The position numbers and the translations under genes are program-made. A DNA stretch of 64,000 nt, taken from positions 1 to 64,000 of the forward strand of contig DBAY01000024.1 in assembly GCA_002291925.1 (NCBI GenBank), given 5' to 3'. The DNA is from Alphaproteobacteria bacterium UBA998 (GTDB lineage: Bacteria; Pseudomonadota; Alphaproteobacteria; Rickettsiales; UBA998). Under the pieces are notes generated by a model. The model was not told where the DNA came from, made no database searches, and was given only the letters and a program-made list of their open reading frames with translations. Shown piece by piece: positions 35,405 to 43,277 of this stretch (its first letter is position 1; each line of letters begins with the position of its first letter).

Positions 35405-38400
35405 TCAGTTGACGGCGGAAGAGGCGGCGTTGTCCTTTTCCAGCGAGGCGCGGTAGGTTTCCAGGAATGCCTTGGTCTTGCTGATATCAGCGGCGAGCTG
35501 CGCGATGTTGCGCGGGTCAATGGGCCCGTTATCGTCGGTAATGTAATCAAACGAGGCGCGGTAGGGGCTTTCCGCCATCAGCGGGGTGAAGTAATCGCGC
35601 AGATATTGCAGCTGCAGCCGGTCGCCCTCCATGGTGTAGGCTATGGCGAGGCGCATCAGCGTGCGGGCTTCCTCATCATTCATCGGCGCAGTGATGTTGC
35701 TGCGGCTGGCCAGCATGTCCTCGCCCAGCGTGATGACGCTCGGCCAGTCCTTGTTGTCCCAGTGGATGTCCATCTGGATCAGTTTCGACTCCGGCGTGAA
35801 ATCGCTCTCGAGCATGGCGAGGGCCGTCTTCCAGTCACCCGTTGACGCATAAGCGCTGGCAGCGAGGCGGTTGCGCGCCGCCTCCAGCTCCGGCGGGTTG
35901 TTGCCGTAGCCGGTCAGCTCCAGCACCTGAATGGCCTGATCGGGCTTCTTGTCGAGCAGGTAGAGCCCCGCCAGCCGCGCGCCGACGCGGCTGCGCTCGC
36001 CCTTCTCCAGACGGTGCATCACCTGATGCTCCAGCAACGCCTCGGCGCGGTCGAGCAAATCGACGGCCGCGAGACGATTGGCGAGGTCCTGAATCATCGT
36101 GTCGCCATCCGAGCCGATGGGCGTGAGCTCCTTGAACTCGTAATAGAGCGCCAGTGCCTGCAGGGGCGGCATATCCTCGGCGTTGCCGTCGCGGAAAAGC
36201 TGGGCGAAGGTCTGCGACATCTTTACCGCCACCTCCTGCGCCAGCGGCGTGCCGGGATAGTTATCCACCAGGTCCTTCCAGGCGCGCAGCGCTTCCACAT
36301 ATTGCTTCTCACCCGCATAGAGATTGCCGAGCAGGTCCAGCAGGCTCACCTCCAGCTGGTCGCCGCGCCAGACGATGCGGAGGCCGTCCAGCTCGCGCAT
36401 CAATTCCATCTTGTCGATTTCCCCTGCCTTGAAGCGGGTGGTCGCCAGCGTGAAGGCGGTGCGGGCGCGCAGGAAGCGGTCATCCGTGGTATCGAGCAGT
36501 TTGGTCAGCGCGTCCTTGGCCTTGTCGAACTGGCCGGTTTCGGCATAGATGCGGCCGATCATGAAGTCGCGGTACGGCGCAATCGGCTCCATGATTTCTT
36601 TCGGCAGCGATTTCAGGATGTTCAGCGCGGCCTGGTACATGCCCTGGCCCACGGCCTGGTCCGCCGCGATCAGCGCAAGGCGGCGGCGCATGTCGGGCGG
36701 GTATTGTCGGCCAAACTGGTCATTGAACTCGGCATATTTGATGAGTTTGTTTTCGTTGCCGTTCATCAGCGCGGTGAAGCGTTTCCAGTAATCAATCTCC
36801 TCATTCCCCTCCAGCACCGGGTCGGCAAAATCCAGTGCGGCCTCGGGAATGCGCTGCGTCATGAAATTCGCCGCCCCATGAAGGGCCGAGAGCTGATAAT
36901 CCTTGTAATAATCCGGATCCGTCTGACGGATGAAGTTCAGCACGGAGAGTGCCTCCACGTAGAGACCCTCGCCCAGATACAGCTCCGCCAGCTGCTTGCG
37001 AAGGCGTGAGGCCTTGGGATCACTCGCGTCAGTAATGGCCTGCCGAAGCGACTGCTCGCGCGCGGATAGTTCACTGGCATCGGCCACCTTCCACTTTTCA
37101 TACGGGAAGAAGCTGTCACCGCTTTCCTCCTCATTTAGATAAGTTTTGAGGTCGAGTTGAGGCAGAGTAGCAAGCCTCAAGCCTTCCGGCGTACCGATGC
37201 GTACGCCGTTACGTAGTTTCGCGACGCGCAAATCGGCATTGACGGGCACAACCACTACTCCTTGTGCAGTGCGCGGCAAGCGTGCATCGACAAAGCTACG
37301 TTCCGGGAAAACACCCTGACCCGGTTTATAAATAGGAAGAATTTCAAGATCCTCCCCTGTTTGAGGATGTTTCAGTGTAATGATCTTGGCTGCTTCCAGC
37401 ACCGGTAGGAAGAGATGTGGCTTTACTGGGGGCTTTGTGCGTATTTCAGCTACAACGGGATCTGCCGGGGCGCGGCTGCGGCGGCTGAGTGCCACTGTCC
37501 ATTCATAGCTGTTAGCGGCTTTGTGCACGATTGGGTGCATGTTCTCACTCAAGCCAAAGCGCAGTATGGTAGAATCGTTCGAAGGCAGTTGTTCTATGCG
37601 CTGGATAAAAGATGGAACGAGCGATTGCAGCGCCGCGACGTCAATCTGCGCGGGTTTGCTGAACACCATCCACACATCCGGTCCGTAAGTGAATGCTGCC
37701 GCCGCAACACGCTCTGTCCAAGGGAAGCTGAATTCAGCGGCTGTACTTTTTTTCAGCACCGCGACCATCAGGCCTCTACCACCCGCTGGAGCCGCTACGC
37801 TGGCCGCTACGGCTGGCGCTTCAGGCTGGGCAGGGGCTGCCGGAGCTGCAGCCGGTGCGGCCTGAGCTACTGCTTTGGTATTGGCGGAAATTGGCGCAGG
37901 CATGGGGGTGGGAAATGTCTGGTCTGATGGCGTCTCCCTAGCCCGGGCGGGGGTAGGCGTCGAAGCGGAGGCGGTCTCTTTTTCTTTCGCGAGTTCTTTG
38001 GCCGGCGCCGGTTCAGGCGCTTTCAATACTGCGAGTTTCTTCTTGGTCGCTGCAGGCTTTTTAACCTCCGCTGTGGACGGAATCGGCTTGGCCAGCGGCT
38101 TTGGAATAGGTTTCGCTTGGGCCACCTCAATACGTTTTCGTGCGGCAGGTTTTGCGGCAGGAGCGGGCTTCGGCGGCGCTGTTAACGAGGTTTTAGCGGG
38201 TGAAGCGGCAGGCGGTGCAGCCTCTGCTGTCGTTGCAGGAACAGAGGATTTTCCTTGAAAGCGGGGGGAATTGATTTGCAGCAAATCGATACCGCTCGTG
38301 TTGCTGCTGATGAACGTACGCACCGGGTACGGATGACGCAGCGTGATGAGTGCGGTGCGCCCGTCCGGGGCCATGCTGGCGCTCTCGACGTAAGCGCTCA

Positions 38401-38668
38401 TATGCGATGTCAGCGCGCCGAGGTTGGGATTGGCCTGTTTGTCAAACGTCACTTTCAGCGTGCGACCCTGCATGCTGGCGCGGAACGGCACGCGCTCCGG
38501 CCAAGAGAAGACGATGCGAGCGAAGTCCTTCTTCACCTGCCCCTGCACGGCGGGCAGCGCGGCCAACAGCATGTGCGGCGCCATGACCAGCATGGCAGCC
38601 ACAAAAAGCGCTCTCAATGCCTTGCGAAATTCCGGACGCATCCCCCAACCCAGCAAATCACGTGCCAT
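35405..38668 (-). CDS. Large secreted TPR-like protein near motility genes, 1087 aa
   Basis: Probably exported: a hydrophobic segment about 17-36 (LRALFVAAMLVMAPHMLLAA) acts as signal peptide or anchor. Then come a beta-rich region (about 40-130, including FARIVFSWPERVPFRASMQG), a Pro/Ala/Lys/Thr linker (about 140-300), a second folded part (about 300-530), and a helical repeat region (about 550-1070) with TPR-like units such as AYAEFNDQFGRQYP and VEALRAWKDLVDNYPGTP. Large TPR proteins of this shape occur beside flagellar genes in alphaproteobacteria, but the role is not known. M11 is an alternative start. It converges on the fliP run and is followed by cheZ. Confidence 0.75.
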   Translation of the reverse strand: MARDLLGWGMRPEFRKALRALFVAAMLVMAPHMLLAALPAVQGQVKKDFARIVFSWPERVPFRASMQGRTLKVTFDKQANPNLGALTSHMSAYVESASMAPDGRTALITLRHPYPVRTFISSNTSGIDLLQINSPRFQGKSSVPATTAEAAPPAASPAKTSLTAPPKPAPAAKPAARKRIEVAQAKPIPKPLAKPIPSTAEVKKPAATKKKLAVLKAPEPAPAKELAKEKETASASTPTPARARETPSDQTFPTPMPAPISANTKAVAQAAPAAAPAAPAQPEAPAVAASVAAPAGGRGLMVAVLKKSTAAEFSFPWTERVAAAAFTYGPDVWMVFSKPAQIDVAALQSLVPSFIQRIEQLPSNDSTILRFGLSENMHPIVHKAANSYEWTVALSRRSRAPADPVVAEIRTKPPVKPHLFLPVLEAAKIITLKHPQTGEDLEILPIYKPGQGVFPERSFVDARLPRTAQGVVVVPVNADLRVAKLRNGVRIGTPEGLRLATLPQLDLKTYLNEEESGDSFFPYEKWKVADASELSAREQSLRQAITDASDPKASRLRKQLAELYLGEGLYVEALSVLNFIRQTDPDYYKDYQLSALHGAANFMTQRIPEAALDFADPVLEGNEEIDYWKRFTALMNGNENKLIKYAEFNDQFGRQYPPDMRRRLALIAADQAVGQGMYQAALNILKSLPKEIMEPIAPYRDFMIGRIYAETGQFDKAKDALTKLLDTTDDRFLRARTAFTLATTRFKAGEIDKMELMRELDGLRIVWRGDQLEVSLLDLLGNLYAGEKQYVEALRAWKDLVDNYPGTPLAQEVAVKMSQTFAQLFRDGNAEDMPPLQALALYYEFKELTPIGSDGDTMIQDLANRLAAVDLLDRAEALLEHQVMHRLEKGERSRVGARLAGLYLLDKKPDQAIQVLELTGYGNNPPELEAARNRLAASAYASTGDWKTALAMLESDFTPESKLIQMDIHWDNKDWPSVITLGEDMLASRSNITAPMNDEEARTLMRLAIAYTMEGDRLQLQYLRDYFTPLMAESPYRASFDYITDDNGPIDPRNIAQLAADISKTKAFLETYRASLEKDNAASSAVN

Positions 38669-38831
38669 CGCGGCGCGTGGTTCGGACTTGTCGCCAAGCA
38701 GGTGTAAAACCTGCTAGATGCTCAATACGCTACGCTACTTCACAGGGAATTGTCCAGCGCGCGAGGTAGGAAAACAGTGGGAAATGCGGGCGAGAGGCGT
38801 GAATGTCACCCAAAGGGCGCGAATCGGCGCC

Positions 38832-39518
38832 TCAGCCTTTCATGCTGCCGAACAGCTTGTCGATATCTTCCTGCGATGGTGCGTGAGACGACAGGGCCGG
38901 GCCGTTCATTAACGAGGCATCGGGGCGGTGATCCATCTTCTTCTTTTCAGCCGCGTCCCATTTTTCCAGTTCCTGCAGGTGCTGGCTGGAATCGCTGAAC
39001 AGATGTACGAGGCGGTTGACCTTCAGTTCCACATATTCCAGAGTGCGCGCCACCTTGTTTATGCGCTGGCCGGTAATATCCTGAAAGGTGCAGGCGTCAT
39101 AGATGCGGTTGGCGGCATCCATGATTTTCGCGCCTTGTTCCTTCTCGGTGAGAGAACCGCTGAGCTTGATGATTTCGTCCGTCGCATCAAGGATGCTGTT
39201 GGTGGCCGTCTCGGTCGCCTTGACGACCTCGGTGAGCTCCAAGCCAGCGATATTGATGTCTGGCGTCGCACTTGCTTCTTCCTGATTCGGATTGGGCGCA
39301 ATGGCGAATATTTCCTTTTTTGCTTCTGAGATATAGAGCGCAAGCTTGGCAATCTCATTGCGCAGGAAGGAATCAGATGGGGTTTCGGCATGCAGCGTGG
39401 AGGCCATATTCTCAAAAATGGCACCCACATCCTCCAGCTTCACCTCGCCCTTCGACTCATGCAGGTCGATGAGGCTTTTCAGCAAGGCATTGCCGATTTT
39501 AATCTGGGTCTTGCTCAC
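38832..39518 (-). CDS. cheZ: CheZ-like CheY-P phosphatase, 228 aa
   Basis: Chemotaxis phosphatase that removes phosphate from CheY. The long helical hairpin carries the signature CTFQDITGQRI with catalytic D147 and Q151. The C-terminal tail ends SQEDIDKLFGSMKG, resembling both the CheY-binding tail of CheZ and the N-terminal CheY-binding peptide of FliM. The start is GTG at 39518 with AAGGAGAG upstream. It lies 45 nt after cheY on the same strand, an expected pairing. Receptors, cheA and cheW are outside the window. Confidence 0.9.
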   Translation of the reverse strand: MSKTQIKIGNALLKSLIDLHESKGEVKLEDVGAIFENMASTLHAETPSDSFLRNEIAKLALYISEAKKEIFAIAPNPNQEEASATPDINIAGLELTEVVKATETATNSILDATDEIIKLSGSLTEKEQGAKIMDAANRIYDACTFQDITGQRINKVARTLEYVELKVNRLVHLFSDSSQHLQELEKWDAAEKKKMDHRPDASLMNGPALSSHAPSQEDIDKLFGSMKG

Positions 39519-39563
39519 GCTCTCTCCTTGCGGTCATTATCCCATCATTCCTGCCACGCGGGC

Positions 39564-39953
39564 TTACACGGTCTCGCCGAACACCTGCTCGATTTTCGAT
39601 TTCAGCGTCTCAGCATTGAAGGGCTTCACGATGTAATTATTCACCCCGGCCTGGCGTGCGGCAATGACGTTGTCCGTCTTGCTCTCGGCGGTCACCATGA
39701 TGAAGGGGAGGTTTTTCGTCGGCTCCGCCTCGCGCACTTTCTTCAGCAGCTCAAAGCCGGACATCGGCTCCATGTTCCAGTCGGAAATGACCAGCCCGTA
39801 GCGCTTCTCTTTCAGCTTGGCGAGGGCCATGGAGCCGTCAGTTGCCTCGTCGACATTCTCAAAGCCGATCTGGTGAAGCAAGTTTTTTACGATACGCAGC
39901 ATCGTTTTATAATCATCGACGATGAGCACCGGCATTTTCTTGTCAATCGCCAT
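39564..39953 (-). CDS. cheY: Chemotaxis response regulator CheY, 129 aa
   Basis: Single receiver domain that when phosphorylated binds the flagellar motor. The acidic pocket D13/D14, phosphoacceptor D58, Thr88, Tyr107 and Lys110 are all present. The neighbouring cheZ supports CheY rather than another single-domain regulator. AAGGTAG lies upstream of the ATG. The 188 nt between cheY and tsaE contains the divergent promoters. Confidence 0.92.
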   Translation of the reverse strand: MAIDKKMPVLIVDDYKTMLRIVKNLLHQIGFENVDEATDGSMALAKLKEKRYGLVISDWNMEPMSGFELLKKVREAEPTKNLPFIMVTAESKTDNVIAARQAGVNNYIVKPFNAETLKSKIEQVFGETV

Positions 39954-40141
39954 ATTTCTCTACCTTCTTGGATGGGCCGCTGCGCTTGAGCACGCGTTGG
40001 CAATGATGTAAGCACGTCCTGTGCACAACGCCCACGCTACGTCAGAATTTTTAAAACTGGGTTAATGAGCGCTAAATTTTATCAGAATGGTGCGCTGCGA
40101 GGTGTTTTCTGCCCAAGTTATTTATATCACTGGAAGAATCC

Positions 40142-40597
40142 ATGCGCCTGACCTTTGATGAGGTGGCGCTAGTGCAATTCGGCCAGCGGCTGGCGGGCGA
40201 TTTGGCCCCCGGCGACTGCCTGACGCTGCAAGGGCCGCTCGGTGCCGGCAAAAGCACTTTGGCCCGCGCCATCATCCAGCAGCTCACACACGAGGAGGAG
40301 GTGCCAAGCCCCACCTTCACGCTGGTGCAGATGTATGAGGCCCCCGGCTTCACGCTCTGGCATTACGATCTCTACCGGCTGGAGCATCCGTCGGAGCTGG
40401 CCGAGCTGGCTATTGACGAAGCCTTGGGGCAGGGGGTATGCCTGATCGAGTGGCCAGAGATTGCCTTGCCTTTCCTGCCTTCCGGGCGTTTGGCTGTAAG
40501 GCTTTCCCCCGGCGACACGGAGACATCACGAACGATCGAACTGGAAGGACCCTCCCGATGGCAGCAACGATGGCCGCACTGGATACTTCCCGCCTGA
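40142..40597 (+). CDS. tsaE: tRNA threonylcarbamoyladenosine synthesis ATPase TsaE, 151 aa
   Basis: ATPase that works with TsaB, TsaD and TsaC to make t6A37 in tRNAs reading ANN codons. Walker A GPLGAGKST is at 31-39, then the Asp/Arg block HYDLYRLEHPSELAELAIDE, and WPEIALPFLP. tsaE commonly precedes the amgK-murU pair in alphaproteobacteria. It overlaps amgK by 40 nt. Confidence 0.95.
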   Translation: MRLTFDEVALVQFGQRLAGDLAPGDCLTLQGPLGAGKSTLARAIIQQLTHEEEVPSPTFTLVQMYEAPGFTLWHYDLYRLEHPSELAELAIDEALGQGVCLIEWPEIALPFLPSGRLAVRLSPGDTETSRTIELEGPSRWQQRWPHWILPA

Positions 40598-41625
40598 CCC
40601 GCGAGGACGCCATCCGCGCCTTTCTCGCCCGCGCCGGGTGGGCGGATGCGGCGCGCGATCCCATTCCCGGCGATGCGTCCTTTCGCCGTTATGAGCGTCT
40701 GCGACGCGGGGCGGAATCGGCCATCCTGATGGATGCGCCGCCGGAGCGCGAGAACACCCGCGCCTTCGTCAATGCCCAGCGCTATTTCGCCCATGCTGGC
40801 TACAGCGCCCCCACCATCCTTTTCGATGGCGCGGAGAAGGGTCTGCTGCTGCTGGAAGATTTCGGCGATGAGTCCGTTAGCTCCCGCCTGCGCGCCGCCC
40901 CGCAGGAGGAAGGCGCCATTTATGCGGATGCGGTGACGCTGCTGGCCGGCGTGGCAGGGCAGGGACTCACGCATTTGGAAACCTCCGGCTGCCATTTTGC
41001 GCCTTACGATGCGGCGCTGCTGGAGCAGGAGGTGATGCTGCTCGCCCAATGGCTGCTGCCCGAGATTCTGCCGGTGGGGCAGGCGGTGGAGGCGGTCGAA
41101 GCGTATGCGGAGACATGGCGCGGCCTGCTGGCGCAGGCCGAACTGGCCCCGCAGGTGGTGACGCATCGCGATTACCATGCTGATAATCTTTTCCTGCTGG
41201 CGAACCGGCAAGGCGTCGCGCGGATCGGGCTGCTCGATTTTCAGGATGCGGTGCTGGGCCGCCCGGCCTATGACCTTGTCTCCCTGCTCGAGGATGCGCG
41301 CCGTGATGTCGCGCCCGGCGTGGTGGCGGAAAACCTCGCGCGCTTCGCCGCGCTCACCGGCGTGGATGAAGCCGCACTGCTTCGTGAGTATGCGTTCTAC
41401 GGCGCGCAACGTAACGCCAAGATTCTCGGCATCTTCACGCGGCTTTATCGCCGCGATGGCAAGCCGCGCTATCTCGGCATGGTGCCGCGCGTGTGGCGTT
41501 ATTTCGAGCACAACCTCACCCACCCGGCGCTCGCTCCGCTGAAGGCGTGGCGTGAGCGCTACATCACCCCACCCATTGAGGCGCGCATCCTGCATCTGCA
41601 GCAGGCGCTGACGGGCGAGGCATGA
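40558..41625 (+). CDS. amgK: AmgK-type N-acetylmuramate/N-acetylglucosamine kinase, 355 aa
   Basis: Aminoglycoside-phosphotransferase-fold sugar kinase. Family members phosphorylate the anomeric carbon of MurNAc (or GlcNAc) in the peptidoglycan recycling shortcut that avoids MurA. Brenner motif HRDYHADN at 203-210 with catalytic D205, and metal-binding D227 in LDFQDA. The ATG at 40558 has GGAAGGA upstream; the open frame continues upstream in antisense shadow of tsaE. Its stop overlaps murU (ATGA). Specific substrate is inferred from the family and its pairing with murU. Confidence 0.88.
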   Translation: MAATMAALDTSRLTREDAIRAFLARAGWADAARDPIPGDASFRRYERLRRGAESAILMDAPPERENTRAFVNAQRYFAHAGYSAPTILFDGAEKGLLLLEDFGDESVSSRLRAAPQEEGAIYADAVTLLAGVAGQGLTHLETSGCHFAPYDAALLEQEVMLLAQWLLPEILPVGQAVEAVEAYAETWRGLLAQAELAPQVVTHRDYHADNLFLLANRQGVARIGLLDFQDAVLGRPAYDLVSLLEDARRDVAPGVVAENLARFAALTGVDEAALLREYAFYGAQRNAKILGIFTRLYRRDGKPRYLGMVPRVWRYFEHNLTHPALAPLKAWRERYITPPIEARILHLQQALTGEA

Positions 41626-42365
41626 GCCGTATCCGCCGCGCCATGGTCCTGGCGGCGGGGCGCGGTCAGCGCCTGCGTCCGCTTACCGATACCCGCCCGA
41701 AGCCGATGGTGGAGGTGGGCGGCCGCGCTATGATCGACCGCCAGCTCGACCTGCTGGAGGCCTATGGCATCGAGGAAGCGGTGTTGAACACCTCGTGGCT
41801 GGGCGAGATGCTGCAACGCCATCTTTCCACACGCACTCGTCCGCACCTGAATTTCTCGCCGGAGGAAACGCTGCTGGAGACCGGCGGTGGCATTGCGCGC
41901 GCGCTGCCCCTGCTGGGCGAGGCACCTTTCTTTGCCGTCAACAGCGATGTCATTCTGCTCGATGGCCCGACGCGCCCGGCGCTGGAACGCCTTGCCGACG
42001 CGTGGAACCCGGAAACGATGGATGCCCTGCTGCTGCTGCAACCCAAATCCCGCGCTATCGGCTTCGAGGGGACAGGTGATTTCTTTCTGGAATCCGATGG
42101 CCTGACGCCCCGCCGCCGCGGCGATGCCGCCGAAGCGCCCTACATTTTCACCGGCACGCAAATCCTCCACCCGCGCCTGTTTGATGGGGCGCCGGAGGGA
42201 GCCTTTTCCATGAACCTGTTCTATGACCGCCACCGTGATGGGCAGGGCGTGCTGCACCGCGTTGCGGCGCTTGTCCATGATGGCGACTGGCTGCATGTGG
42301 GCGACCCGGCCGGACTGGCGCAGGCGGAGGCCTATTTCATTAATGCGTCGGCTACCGTTACGTAG
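41622..42365 (+). CDS. murU: MurU-type N-acetylmuramate-1-phosphate uridylyltransferase, 247 aa
   Basis: Nucleotidyltransferase making UDP-MurNAc from MurNAc-1-phosphate, the step after AmgK. It has the nucleotide-binding start LAAGRGQRLRPLTDTRPKPM (about 10-29), the metal-binding NSDV near 105 and a C-terminal W-LHVGDP block. It is translationally coupled to amgK. Such a pair gives bypass of the fosfomycin target. It could equally act on a related sugar 1-phosphate, but the pairing favours MurU. Confidence 0.88.
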   Translation: MSRIRRAMVLAAGRGQRLRPLTDTRPKPMVEVGGRAMIDRQLDLLEAYGIEEAVLNTSWLGEMLQRHLSTRTRPHLNFSPEETLLETGGGIARALPLLGEAPFFAVNSDVILLDGPTRPALERLADAWNPETMDALLLLQPKSRAIGFEGTGDFFLESDGLTPRRRGDAAEAPYIFTGTQILHPRLFDGAPEGAFSMNLFYDRHRDGQGVLHRVAALVHDGDWLHVGDPAGLAQAEAYFINASATVT

Positions 42366-42368
42366 TGC

Positions 42369-43268
42369 CTAGTAATTATTCGCATTGATGATGCCTGGAT
42401 CGATGTCGATTCCCTCGGAGGGAACGTCCAAAACAGCAGCTTCAGAAAATCCGTTCAAATCATACTCCGAGAGAAGGTTCCCGCCCGCGTCACGGACTTG
42501 AACCCAATTATCTAGAGTTGTCGTAATGACCGACCCCGCATCAACCGCGACACTGGTGCCATCAGGAAGGCGCAGCAAGGTATTCCCTGCGACTGAAATT
42601 GGGTTGCGAAGTGATGAGATTCCGGGGAAACCGGGCGCACTCGCTCCTGCGCCTACCGAAACGCTCTGGACCCCTGTCATCGCGGCACTTCCGTTGACCC
42701 GAACACCATTGGGGCCTGCGCAGGCCGATCCACCGATAGCGCCAAGGCCGCACACATTTACATTGCCGGATATGCAGGAACCTGTGATCCCTCCGCGAAT
42801 ATTCGCCGTCAGGTTCTGCAGGCAGGAAAGTACGTTAGGAAACGGAAAGGAGGTGAAAATATTGATGGAAGGCGGCCCGTAACTCGCTCCCCCGGCACCG
42901 CTTTTATTACAGGCGAACTTTGCTCCACTGTCTGACTCGCCGCCGGGCTTCGTGTTGGAGGTGGCATATGAGCATCCTTCACCAGCATAGTGAGGCATGG
43001 ATTCTTTCGCCGTCTTGAGTCCGGCATGTATGGTGCCGCCGGTGCCCATTTCATTTGCGCCTGATTGACGTTCCGCGCCAGTGCCGCCCCGAATAATCCA
43101 CTCTTTCGGAGGGTCATAGCCATCAGCAATGCATTTGCGGATCAGGTTGGGATCGAGATTTTGGGATTCATTGATGTTGGTGCTTCCCAACGAGGTGCAT
43201 GAGGCGGCAACCGCGCCAGAACCCCAAAACCCGGCGAGAATGAAAGATACCAGTAAGAACGGCTTCAT
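42369..43268 (-). CDS. Secreted Cys- and Gly-rich protein of unknown family, 299 aa
   Basis: I do not recognise this family. A signal peptide (about 1-21, ending AVAA) is followed by a low-complexity chain rich in Gly, Ser and Asn. There are eight Cys, an even number, all in the mature chain, as expected for a disulfide-bonded periplasmic or surface protein. The C-terminal part has a repeated Ser/Val/Gly beta-type pattern (GVQSVSVGAGASAP) and a LRLPDGTSVAVDAGSVI block. It follows the 836-aa gene by 9 nt. Base composition is visibly lower in GC than its neighbours, suggesting transfer. It converges on murU, leaving three bases between stops. Confidence 0.7.
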   Translation of the reverse strand: MKPFLLVSFILAGFWGSGAVAASCTSLGSTNINESQNLDPNLIRKCIADGYDPPKEWIIRGGTGAERQSGANEMGTGGTIHAGLKTAKESMPHYAGEGCSYATSNTKPGGESDSGAKFACNKSGAGGASYGPPSINIFTSFPFPNVLSCLQNLTANIRGGITGSCISGNVNVCGLGAIGGSACAGPNGVRVNGSAAMTGVQSVSVGAGASAPGFPGISSLRNPISVAGNTLLRLPDGTSVAVDAGSVITTTLDNWVQVRDAGGNLLSEYDLNGFSEAAVLDVPSEGIDIDPGIINANNY

Positions 43269-43277
43269 CCGCGTGCC

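Noticed and set aside
35842..37009. Plus-strand frames antisense to the TPR gene
   Set aside because: Shadow frames; the minus-strand protein has clear domain organisation and an export signal.
40062..40076. CtrA-like site TTAA-N7-TAAA upstream of cheY/tsaE
   Set aside because: One mismatch to TTAA-N7-TTAA and a very short motif; too likely by chance without genome-wide statistics.
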